A stretch of 7,447 nucleotides of DNA from JBEVEP01 sp040512755 (GTDB lineage Bacteria; Pseudomonadota; Alphaproteobacteria; Rhizobiales; Rhizobiaceae), in the NCBI GenBank assembly GCA_040512755.1, contig JBEVEP010000026.1:1-7447 (forward strand), written 5' to 3'. Position 1 is the stretch's first letter, and every line of letters begins with the position of its first letter. Under the pieces are notes generated by a model. The model searched no databases. It saw only the letters and a program-made list of their open reading frames with translations, and was not told the origin of the DNA. The position numbers and the translations under genes were made by a program. Positions 1 through 5,018 of the stretch are shown piece after piece.

Positions 1-41
1 CGAGGACGTCTTGAAGCAACGACGGTGCGGGCCTTTCTGGT

Positions 42-319
42 GTCTGCCGATCGTCCATAGATCGGGGTTACTGAAGAGGCACACCTTCATTGCCGGCAGT
101 GCGGACGGGTCTCCCATCCAAGCCAAGGCAGACAAAGCGAATCCTGGCCCGGCAAGGCCAAGGTTCACCACCGCGTGACACGCGTTTCACGGCTTCCGGG
201 ATTTCCACCGCCCGGGTCATGAAATTGCCGTCGCGCCTTTGTCCACCGCGGAGCCAGCGGCCGGGAACGGTCGCGCCGCAGCCTTACTACGCGCGGTATA
301 GAAGCCGTGCACTGGAGAG
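42..319 (+). promoter_or_regulatory. Structured 5' leader of the ornithine decarboxylase gene (candidate speF-type RNA)
   Basis: This stretch of over 300 bases carries no convincing gene but is dense in complementary segments. Seen directly: GTCTGCC (42-48) can pair with GGCAGAC (127-133); CCGATC/GATCGG (47-52/60-65); TGAAG/CTTCA (72-76/85-89); CCTGGCC with GGCCAaGG (143-149/156-163, one bulge); ACGGC/GCCGT (189-193/227-231) enclosing CCGGG/CCCGG (196-200/211-215); and a 6-bp stem with one G-U pair (291-296/305-310) ending just before the ribosome binding site. A conserved cis-regulatory RNA called the speF motif is known upstream of alphaproteobacterial ornithine decarboxylase genes, and position and downstream gene fit it. 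I cannot align to the covariance model, so the family name is inference. At the left edge, a plus frame closes at TAG 58-60 and a minus frame opens at 58 and leaves the window; neither is recognisable, and no promoter stands out. Confidence 0.5.
314..319 (+). promoter_or_regulatory. Ribosome binding site deciding the decarboxylase start
   Basis: GGAGAG lies 4 bases before ATG 324. It picks this start over the upstream in-frame ATGs at 90 and 222, which would add an N-terminal extension unlike the family. It abuts the 291-310 hairpin, so folding there could affect its access. Confidence 0.75.
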
Positions 320-323
320 ACCG

Positions 324-1457
324 ATGGCAACACAGCGCATTCTCGATTTCCTTGCCACCCGACGTCCGAATGGGCCGTGCCTGGTCGTCGACCTCGATGT
401 CGTGCGCGAAAATTACAGCGCCTTCGAGAAGGCGTTGCCTGATTCCAGGATTTACTACGCGGTGAAAGCAAATCCGGCGCCGGAGATCCTGCGCCTCCTT
501 GCTGCGATGGGCTCGTCCTTCGACACCGCGTCGGTCGCCGAAATCGAGATGGCACTGGATGCCGGCGCGCCGGCCGATCGCATCTCTTTCGGCAACACGA
601 TCAAGAAGGAGCGCGACATCGCACGCGCCTATGATCTCGGCATTCGTCTCTTCGCGGTCGATTGCGTCGAAGAGGTGGAGAAGATCGCACGTGCTGCTCC
701 AGAGGCGCGCGTTTTCTGCCGCGTGCTGACCGACGGCGAGGGCGCCGAATGGCCGCTGTCGCGCAAGTTCGGCTGCGTCCCGGCGATGGCTGTCGATGTG
801 CTCCGTCATGCCAAGTCGCTTGGCCTGGATGCTTATGGCGTGTCGTTCCACGTCGGCTCGCAGCAGACAGATCTGTCGGCTTGGGACCGTGCGCTCGGTG
901 ACGCGAAGAAGGTCTTCGCAACGCTGGCGGAGGAAGGCATCGTCCTGAGAATGGTCAACATGGGCGGTGGTTTTCCGACCCGCTATCTCAAGGATGTGCC
1001 GGTGGCGCAGGCCTACGGCCAGGCGATCTTCTCGGCGCTGCGGAAGCACTTCGGCAACAACATCCCGGAAACGATCATCGAGCCGGGCCGCGGCATGGTC
1101 GGCAATGCCGGCGTCATCAAGTCGGAAGTCGTCCTGATCTCGAAGAAGGCCGACAACGACAATGTGCGCTGGGTCTTTCTCGACATCGGCAAATTCGGTG
1201 GTCTCGCGGAGACGATGGACGAAGCGATCCGCTATCCGATCGTGACTCCCCGCGACGGTGACGTCACCGCGCCTTGCGTGCTTGCCGGCCCGACCTGCGA
1301 TTCCGCGGATGTGATGTACGAGAAGACGCCGTACCCGCTGCCGCTTTCGCTGACCATCGGGGACGAGGTGCTGATCGAAGGGACAGGCGCGTACACAACG
1401 ACCTATTCCTCGGTCGCCTTCAACGGGTTCGAGCCTCTCCGATCCTACGTGATCTGA
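324..1457 (+). CDS. odc2: Ornithine (ornithine/lysine) decarboxylase, PLP-dependent fold-III
   Basis: This is a 377-residue cytosolic enzyme of the alanine-racemase-fold (group IV) decarboxylases, which convert L-ornithine to putrescine; some family members also take lysine. An N-terminal PLP barrel is followed by a C-terminal beta domain. The PLP-binding lysine is K48 in YYAVKANP. H176 in SFHVGSQ should stack on the cofactor ring, EPGRG (253-257) binds the phosphate, and C325-D326 in GPTCDSAD plus Y357 in GTGAYTTTY are the residues that complete the active site across the dimer interface. Length and sequence match the rhizobial Odc2 type as I remember it, with no arginine-decarboxylase insertions. 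The start at 324 is chosen for its ribosome binding site and because family similarity begins at MATQRILDFL. It is preceded by a structured leader and followed 94 bases on by an acetyltransferase gene. Ornithine is the likely main substrate; lysine activity cannot be excluded. Confidence 0.95.
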   Translation: MATQRILDFLATRRPNGPCLVVDLDVVRENYSAFEKALPDSRIYYAVKANPAPEILRLLAAMGSSFDTASVAEIEMALDAGAPADRISFGNTIKKERDIARAYDLGIRLFAVDCVEEVEKIARAAPEARVFCRVLTDGEGAEWPLSRKFGCVPAMAVDVLRHAKSLGLDAYGVSFHVGSQQTDLSAWDRALGDAKKVFATLAEEGIVLRMVNMGGGFPTRYLKDVPVAQAYGQAIFSALRKHFGNNIPETIIEPGRGMVGNAGVIKSEVVLISKKADNDNVRWVFLDIGKFGGLAETMDEAIRYPIVTPRDGDVTAPCVLAGPTCDSADVMYEKTPYPLPLSLTIGDEVLIEGTGAYTTTYSSVAFNGFEPLRSYVI

Positions 1458-1481
1458 CGGGCGCGTTGCCTGTCGGATCAC

Positions 1482-1512
1482 GCCGGTTGCGGGCGTCTGC
1501 GCCCGCGCCGGC
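1482..1512 (+). other. GC-rich hairpin between decarboxylase and acetyltransferase genes
   Basis: GCCGG (1482-1486) pairs with CCGGC (1508-1512) and GCGGGCG (1489-1495) with CGCCCGC (1500-1506). The loop is TCTG and there is a small TT/G internal loop. Twelve GC-rich pairs make this very stable. No T-run follows, so it is not a classic intrinsic terminator. It may stabilise the upstream mRNA 3' end, attenuate read-through, or assist Rho-dependent or U-tract-independent termination. Confidence 0.55.
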
Positions 1513-1551
1513 TGCTTGTGGACACTTACTCCGCTTGTGAGGATCGCAGAA

Positions 1552-2148
1552 ATGGAAGTGCCTCTCGTTAACCCCGCTGCCGGTGATGTTTCCGTCCCAA
1601 CCGGACTTTCGCCCGTCATCGCGATCACGGCCGAAACCTTTGCGGATGTTCCGGCACGCGAAGCGCTACTCGACTGCGCAATGGGGCCAAAGCGGCGCAA
1701 GAAATCCTCTGAGAAGCTGCGCCGCGGCCGCAAGCCGTCGGAGGGGCTTGCCTTCGTCGCAAGGGATGCTTCAGGTTCGGTCGTTGGTACGGTGCGGCTT
1801 TGGGATGTCGCTGCCGGCGAGGGCGGATCTGCGGCGCTGCTTCTCGGCCCGCTCGCCGTCGATTGTTCGATGGCCGGGGCAGGGATCGGCTCGGCATTGA
1901 TGCGGCATGCGATCGTGGAGGCTTCCCGGCTTGGCCACAAGGCCATCCTGCTGGTTGGCGACGCGCCGTATTACGGGCGTTTCGGATTCTCGGCGGGAAA
2001 AACCGGCAGCCTGGCAATGCCCGGTCCATACGAGCGGCACCGGTTTCTCGTGTTGGAACTGGTTGATGGCGCGCTCGATGGCGCAAAGGGTGTGCTGCGT
2101 GCGACAGGCCGCAAACTGAAGGCGGAACGGCTTTTATTAGCGGCCTGA
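1552..2148 (+). CDS. GNAT-family N-acetyltransferase (YhbS-like)
   Basis: This is a 198-residue soluble protein of the Gcn5-related acetyltransferase fold, which transfers acetyl from acetyl-CoA to an amine; the acceptor cannot be read from sequence. The core beta strand LLLGPLAV (96-103) leads into the acetyl-CoA pyrophosphate loop, here MAGAGIGSAL (107-116). That matches Q/R-x-x-G-x-G/A except that alanine stands where Q or R is usual. YYGRFGF (140-146) is the typical motif B of the COG3153/YhbS group. A basic stretch PKRRKKSSEKLRRGRK (46-61) precedes the core. ATG 1552 is preferred over ATG 1516 because TGAGGA (1538-1543) sits at good distance and the first 12 codons of the longer form do not resemble the family. 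It lies downstream of ornithine decarboxylase on the same strand and may share its transcript. A polyamine-related acceptor is possible but unproven. Confidence 0.85.
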   Translation: MEVPLVNPAAGDVSVPTGLSPVIAITAETFADVPAREALLDCAMGPKRRKKSSEKLRRGRKPSEGLAFVARDASGSVVGTVRLWDVAAGEGGSAALLLGPLAVDCSMAGAGIGSALMRHAIVEASRLGHKAILLVGDAPYYGRFGFSAGKTGSLAMPGPYERHRFLVLELVDGALDGAKGVLRATGRKLKAERLLLAA

Positions 2149-2186
2149 TCTTCCTTTATCGGGCAACGCGAAGGCAATCCGTCTGC

Positions 2187-2205
2187 GCCCGGCGCGATGC
2201 CGGGC
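2187..2205 (+). terminator. Hairpin in the convergent gap, possible terminator
   Basis: GCCCGGC (2187-2193) and GCCGGGC (2199-2205) form a perfect 7-bp GC stem with a 5-base loop, 38 bases after the acetyltransferase stop. No T-tract follows on either strand, so termination is only suggested by its position between convergent genes. A weaker GCTTC/GAAGC stem (2233-2247) follows. Nothing else stands out in 2149-2308. Confidence 0.3.
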
Positions 2206-2308
2206 TCCAGGATACGTCAGTGCTCAAACTGGGCTTCTGTTCGAAGCTGCGCAGGACGGTGAATTTCAGGCATACAGCGTCCCCGCTTGCGGAGGGGCGC
2301 GCCTGTGG

Positions 2309-2590
2309 TCAGAGGAGTTGGCCGAGTTGCATCGCGACCGCCATGTCGCCCTCGACCTTCATCTTGCCCTGCATGAATGCAGCGGTCGGATTGAGTTCGC
2401 CGGCAACCAGCGATTCAAAATCGTCGAGCGACATAGTGATCGTGCAATCGGCATCGCGGTCGGTTGTCGACACCTGGGGTCCGTCGATGACGATGACGCC
2501 AGCGCCCTTCAGGTCGAATTTGACGGAGCTTCCAAAGTTGCTTCCGGCAACGCGTTCACCGATCTTCGCTGCAATCGATTCGATGCTCAT
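2309..2590 (-). CDS. SCP2 sterol-carrier domain protein
   Basis: This 93-residue protein is almost wholly one SCP2 domain, a small alpha/beta fold with a hydrophobic tunnel that binds lipids or fatty acyl-CoA. Recognisable parts are the start MSIESIAAKIGERV, the beta segment SVKFDLKGAGVIVIDG (22-37), the strand pair around DADCTITMSLDDFESLVAGEL and the closing segment FMQGKMKVEGDMAVAMQLGQLL, with the GKMKVEGD turn typical of bacterial members. There is no signal peptide, so it is cytosolic. Start ATG at 2590 is supported by GAGG (2600-2603), 9 bases upstream. It is monocistronic or second after marR, which lies 147 bases upstream on the same strand, but it has its own strong promoter. Bacterial SCP2 proteins often occur near fatty-acid or acyl-CoA metabolism; the ligand is unknown. 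Confidence 0.9.
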   Translation of the reverse strand: MSIESIAAKIGERVAGSNFGSSVKFDLKGAGVIVIDGPQVSTTDRDADCTITMSLDDFESLVAGELNPTAAFMQGKMKVEGDMAVAMQLGQLL

Positions 2591-2645
2591 TCGCTTGTAC
2601 CTCGTTTCCTGGGGGTTATGGGTGGACGGTCGCTGACGACTTTAC

Positions 2646-2664
2646 GCCCGGCCTTGCACCGGGC
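2646..2664 (-). other. Hairpin in the SCP2 mRNA 5' untranslated region
   Basis: GCCCGG (2646-2651) pairs with CCGGGC (2659-2664) around a 7-base loop. It falls within the roughly 85-base untranslated leader predicted from the promoter, well ahead of the ribosome binding site. It may simply protect the 5' end. Confidence 0.35.
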
Positions 2665-2681
2665 CAGCTCCTAGCGCATAC

Positions 2682-2710
2682 ATATAACGCTTGATTGACG
2701 TTTACGTCAA
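2682..2710 (-). promoter_or_regulatory. Sigma70-type promoter of the SCP2 gene
   Basis: Read on the minus strand, TTGACG (2710-2705) and TTATAT (2687-2682) are separated by exactly 17 bases, close to the consensus -35 and -10 boxes. The TATATG one base further on gives an 18-base alternative. Transcription should start near 2675. The region is AT-rich against a GC-rich background. This is the best promoter in the window. Confidence 0.75.
2695..2710. promoter_or_regulatory. Palindromic operator over the SCP2 -35 box
   Basis: TTGACGT-TT-ACGTCAA is a perfect 7-2-7 inverted repeat covering the whole -35 box and part of the spacer, the placement expected for a repressor, or for a MerR-type factor. 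The overlapping TTTACGTCAACGTTGC (2701-2716) resembles, from memory, the TTTACGT-nn-ACGT core described for LiuR-type regulators of branched-chain amino acid and fatty acid catabolism. The binder may instead be the adjacent MarR protein. Confidence 0.6.
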
Positions 2711-2737
2711 CGTTGCGTTGCGGAAAAGAGCGGAAGT

Positions 2738-3256
2738 TCAGTCCGTTTTTCCGTCTTCGGCAATGAGGCGATCGAGCAGATCGATCAACCGGTCGTGGAC
2801 CTCTGGGCCACCGAGCCGGTCGATGAAACGGTTCTCATGTTCCTGCCAGATGGTCGCCATTTTCGTGACAAAGCGGTTTCCGGCAGCCGTCAGATGAAGC
2901 GAGTGGGAACGGCGGTCAGTGTCGGCTCTGCGCCGCTCTGCCAGGCCACGCTTCTCCAGATTGTCCATCAACGCCACGAAGTTGGCCCGCTTAATGCCCA
3001 GCGCTTCCGCTATTTCGCTTTGCTTCTGACCCGGCTTCTGCGCCATGAGCGCAAGTACCGAAAACTCGGCGGGGCGGAGCTTGAGCCTGGAGAAAGACTC
3101 CAGAAAATCCTGGAAAACGTGGAGTTGCGCACGGCGAAGCTTATAGCCGAGAACGTTTCCCATTCCGGCAAGGCCGACGCGAATGAGTGCCTCACCGCCT
3201 GCTTTGCTAGACGAGCGGCCCTTCGCATTCGTCTTTGCGGCCAGCTTCATCGCCAT
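2738..3256 (-). CDS. MarR-family winged-helix transcriptional regulator
   Basis: This 172-residue cytosolic DNA-binding protein should act as a dimer. A basic, low-complexity N-terminus (MAMKLAAKTNAKGRSSSKAGG, about 20 residues) precedes the family core. Helices around 30-57 should form part of the dimer interface. LRPAEFSVLALMAQKPGQKQSEIAEALGIKRANFVALMDNLEKRGLAERR (60-109) is the helix-turn-helix, with recognition helix near 88-101, and D114-x-x of DTDRRSHSLHLT (112-123) forms the wing with its typical D-x-R pair. The C-terminal helix closes the dimer interface. Start at 3256 is uncertain: there is no strong ribosome binding site, and ATG 3250 is an alternative. The gene lies upstream of the SCP2 gene on the same strand and divergent from the DUF1232 gene. 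It may control itself and its neighbours; no ligand can be deduced, and no ligand-sensing cysteine motif is evident. Confidence 0.92.
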   Translation of the reverse strand: MAMKLAAKTNAKGRSSSKAGGEALIRVGLAGMGNVLGYKLRRAQLHVFQDFLESFSRLKLRPAEFSVLALMAQKPGQKQSEIAEALGIKRANFVALMDNLEKRGLAERRRADTDRRSHSLHLTAAGNRFVTKMATIWQEHENRFIDRLGGPEVHDRLIDLLDRLIAEDGKTD

Positions 3257-3295
3257 TACGGCTCGGATTGTTTGCCGCCTATATTAGCAACAGAT

Positions 3296-3325
3296 ATATT
3301 ATCGCAGAAAACAGTTATTTTGTCA
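3296..3325 (-). promoter_or_regulatory. Candidate promoter of the marR gene
   Basis: On the minus strand TGACAA (3325-3320) and TAATAT (3301-3296) are 18 bases apart; shifting the -10 to ATAATA gives 17. The region is markedly AT-rich. Transcription would start near 3289, leaving a leader of about 33 bases. Confidence 0.5.
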
Positions 3326-3331
3326 CAAAAT
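3317..3331. promoter_or_regulatory. Palindrome at the marR promoter, candidate autoregulatory operator
   Basis: ATTTTGT-C-ACAAAAT is a perfect inverted repeat with 7-base arms and one central base, overlapping the candidate -35 box of marR. Size and placement fit a MarR dimer site. Its sequence differs from the palindrome at the SCP2 promoter, so the two may be read by different proteins. Confidence 0.55.
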
Positions 3332-3340
3332 TAGCTGGAA

Positions 3341-3364
3341 CGCTGCCGCCGGGGCCGGCGAGCG
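3341..3364 (+). other. GC-rich hairpin in the marR/DUF1232 divergent region
   Basis: CGCT (3341-3344) with AGCG (3361-3364) and CGCC (3347-3350) with GGCG (3357-3360) form an 8-bp stem with a GC bulge and a GGGGCC loop. A small palindrome, CCAAA-TG-TTTGG, follows at 3384-3395. I see no clear promoter for the DUF1232 gene in 3365-3485. Confidence 0.3.
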
Positions 3365-3485
3365 CAAAGGCACGAATTGTGGACCAAATGTTTGGAATCA
3401 TGACGTCCGGCAGGGCCTCCCACGACCGACTGTTTCTTCGCCCCGCGAGCGCAGTATGATTGCCCAAGTCGACGAAGGATTGGCC

Positions 3486-3872
3486 ATGCCTGACTGGTTC
3501 GACGACGCAAGGCTGTGGGCACGCAGGATCAAGCGAGACGTGGTCGCGTTGTGGATCGCCGCTCGCGATCCTCGCACGCCGATGCTTGCGAAGGTCGTCG
3601 CAGGTACAGTCGCAGCCTATGCGCTCTCACCGATCGATCTGATACCTGATTTCGTTCCTGTTCTTGGCTACCTCGACGATCTGCTGATCGTACCCGTGGG
3701 CATCATGCTGGCGATCTGGCTGGTGCCAGCTGACCTGATGCACGAATTTCGAACCGAGGCTGCCGTGCGCCAAGGGCGTCCGGTCAGCCGCACGGGAGCG
3801 GCGGTGATCGTTGGCATCTGGATCACCAGTATTGTGTTCCTGGGGTGGATCGTCTGGTGGCGCGCCAGCTAG
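3486..3872 (+). CDS. DUF1232 (YkvA-like) small membrane protein
   Basis: This 128-residue protein has the DUF1232 signature AYALSPIDLIPDFVPVLGYL followed by DDLLIVP (44-70), in which S-P-I-D-L-I-P-D-F-I/V-P is nearly invariant across the family. A basic, amphipathic N-terminus (RLWARRIKRDVVALW) comes first. The DUF1232 segment plus VGIMLAIWLVP (71-81) is hydrophobic, and a clear membrane helix, AAVIVGIWITSIVFLGWIVWW, lies near the C-terminus. An inner-membrane location is therefore likely. The biochemical role of the family is unknown. ATG 3486 is chosen because GAAGGA (3473-3478) is well placed; ATG 3456 in the same frame would add ten residues but lacks a ribosome binding site. It is divergent from marR and 117 bases ahead of the sugar epimerase gene. 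Confidence 0.85.
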   Translation: MPDWFDDARLWARRIKRDVVALWIAARDPRTPMLAKVVAGTVAAYALSPIDLIPDFVPVLGYLDDLLIVPVGIMLAIWLVPADLMHEFRTEAAVRQGRPVSRTGAAVIVGIWITSIVFLGWIVWWRAS

Positions 3873-3910
3873 GAAAGGGGACACCCAGTGCCACGGCTGC
3901 CCCGTTGCGA

Positions 3911-3982
3911 ATGACGAAGCTTGCGCTCCACCCTTTCAAGGAGGTTTGTTACGAATTGGTGAGTGACCCGAGGATCGACTGA
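3911..3982 (+). CDS. Possible 23-residue leader peptide ahead of the epimerase gene
   Basis: An ATG-started frame of 23 codons begins MTKLALHPF and ends SDPRID. Its TGA stop (3980-3982) overlaps the TGAGGA that serves the next gene, which starts 7 bases later, an arrangement suited to translational coupling. No ribosome binding site precedes ATG 3911, but the perfect AAGGAGGT at 3938-3945 inside it could start a shorter in-frame peptide at TTG 3956 (8 residues) or GTG 3959. I recognise no family. It may be chance. Confidence 0.25.
   Translation: MTKLALHPFKEVCYELVSDPRID
3938..3945 (+). promoter_or_regulatory. Perfect Shine-Dalgarno sequence without an obvious main start
   Basis: AAGGAGGT is a full anti-16S match, the strongest in the window. 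Suitable starts are TTG 3956 (10 bases on) and GTG 3959 (13), both leading to the TGA at 3980. GTG 3963, in frame with the epimerase, is 17 bases away, beyond normal spacing. It therefore either drives a mini-ORF or marks an atypical epimerase start. Confidence 0.5.
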
Positions 3983-3989
3983 GGACGCC

Positions 3990-5018
3990 ATGAGTTCTTC
4001 CCATGCCGACAGGGGGGCCATCGTCGATGGCACTGCGGAAGCCGCTCGATGCTGGGAGCTGACGTGGGACTGCGGGCGGGCTGAGATCTTCGCGCTTGGC
4101 GCATCGCTCCACAATCTGACCTTCACGATGCGCGATGGCTCGTCGGTTCAGCCACTGGCGGAAGCGCCCTGGCGCGGCGATCCTCAAGTCACGACCGATC
4201 CAGAGATACCCCCGCACCTCAAGGCGCTTGGGGGTGAGTGGCCTTGCGTTCCTTTCGGTACGACAGAGGTGGATCCTTCCCATCATGGCCATGGATCGGA
4301 CAACCTATGGCAAATGGACGAACACACCGCTGAGGCAGTGACGCTGAGCATCGAGTATCCAGAGGAACACCCAATCGCGCGGCTTGAGCGCCGAATTAGA
4401 GGCGTGAGGGGTGCCCCGGCTGTCGAACTTGAACTCTCCGTGCTCGCCCGCAGGGATAGCCGTTTGCCCGTCGGGCTGCATCCGATCTTTCGGCTGCCGG
4501 AGAGTGGCCAGAGAATACACGTCGATCCGGGCGCGTTCCAATCTGGCCATACGTTCCCGCGAACTTTCGAGCCGGGCGTTTCGCGTCTTGCAGTCGATGA
4601 TAGGTTCTCCTCGCTGGCCGCCGTCCCGCTGGCAGGCGGAGGGACCGCCGATGTTTCGTGCGCCCCGGCAGCGTTGCGCGAAGAAATCCTCCTGATGACC
4701 GGTACTACCGGCCAAGTCACCGTGAGCTATCCGGACGTCGGCTATGCCATTACCCTGGACTGGAATGCGGAGGATCTTCCCGCGCTGGTCGTATGGCTGT
4801 CCAATTGCGGGCGCGCGGCCGCCCCTTGGCACAACCGGTTCCGTGGCATTGGCATCGAGCCGGTTGCGGCGTATTTCGACAATGCTGCCATCGCGGCTTC
4901 GGCCCCTCCGGGCTCGGTACTGGGTGTGGATTTTTCCGCCGGTCTCCGCTGGACCACCCGCTATCGAATCTCGGCGTCCGCCCTCGATGTCCTGCAAGAT
5001 GAAGGAAGACGAAAATGA
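3990..5018 (+). CDS. Aldose 1-epimerase (galactose mutarotase-like) family protein
   Basis: This 342-residue protein has the beta-sandwich of the mutarotase superfamily, which interconverts alpha and beta anomers of free aldoses. The segment ELTWDCGRAEIFALGASLHNLTF (23-45) corresponds to the first strands, where family members have a similar 'GA.v..l' pattern. PFGTTEVDPSHHGHGSDNLW (88-107) matches the region holding the first substrate-binding His/Arg. GLHPIFRLP (162-170) supplies the likely catalytic acid H164, and GIGIEPVAAYFDN the likely catalytic base E290. Similarity to classical GalM is low, so the sugar is not assignable alone. ATG 3990 has GAGGA four bases upstream; GTG 3963 is an alternative start. 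Its stop overlaps the next start in ATGA, so it is translationally coupled to the lyxose isomerase, which suggests it handles D-lyxose or D-mannose anomers. Confidence 0.8.
   Translation: MSSSHADRGAIVDGTAEAARCWELTWDCGRAEIFALGASLHNLTFTMRDGSSVQPLAEAPWRGDPQVTTDPEIPPHLKALGGEWPCVPFGTTEVDPSHHGHGSDNLWQMDEHTAEAVTLSIEYPEEHPIARLERRIRGVRGAPAVELELSVLARRDSRLPVGLHPIFRLPESGQRIHVDPGAFQSGHTFPRTFEPGVSRLAVDDRFSSLAAVPLAGGGTADVSCAPAALREEILLMTGTTGQVTVSYPDVGYAITLDWNAEDLPALVVWLSNCGRAAAPWHNRFRGIGIEPVAAYFDNAAIAASAPPGSVLGVDFSAGLRWTTRYRISASALDVLQDEGRRK

Noticed and set aside
1..60. Tail of an upstream plus-strand gene ending at TAG 58-60, or a minus-strand gene starting at 58 and leaving the window
   Set aside because: Both are only about 19 codons, without a recognisable motif or ribosome binding site; too little to support either.
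297..302. TATAGA as a -10 box close to the decarboxylase start
   Set aside because: No acceptable -35 box lies 16-18 bases upstream, and it forms the loop of the 291-310 hairpin.
90..323. N-terminal extension of the decarboxylase starting at ATG 90
   Set aside because: The extra 78 residues are low-complexity and unlike the family, no ribosome binding site precedes ATG 90, and ATG 324 has GGAGAG at good distance.
165..1946. 593-codon open frame on the minus strand across odc2 and the acetyltransferase gene
   Set aside because: It runs antisense through two clearly recognised genes, its product is rich in R, A and D with no domain I recognise, and such frames are common opposite GC-rich genes.
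2281..2297. CCCC/GGGG stem just past the SCP2 stop as an intrinsic terminator
   Set aside because: The stem is short, the loop is partly self-paired, and no T-run follows on the minus strand.
2711..2722. CGTTGCGTTGCG as a tandem repeat element
   Set aside because: Just over two copies of a 5-base unit; expected by chance and without neighbours of the same kind.
3936..4292. Minus-strand frames over the epimerase start (also 3869-4126 and 4305-4997)
   Set aside because: They are antisense to a protein with recognisable mutarotase motifs and have arginine- and proline-rich products typical of shadow frames.
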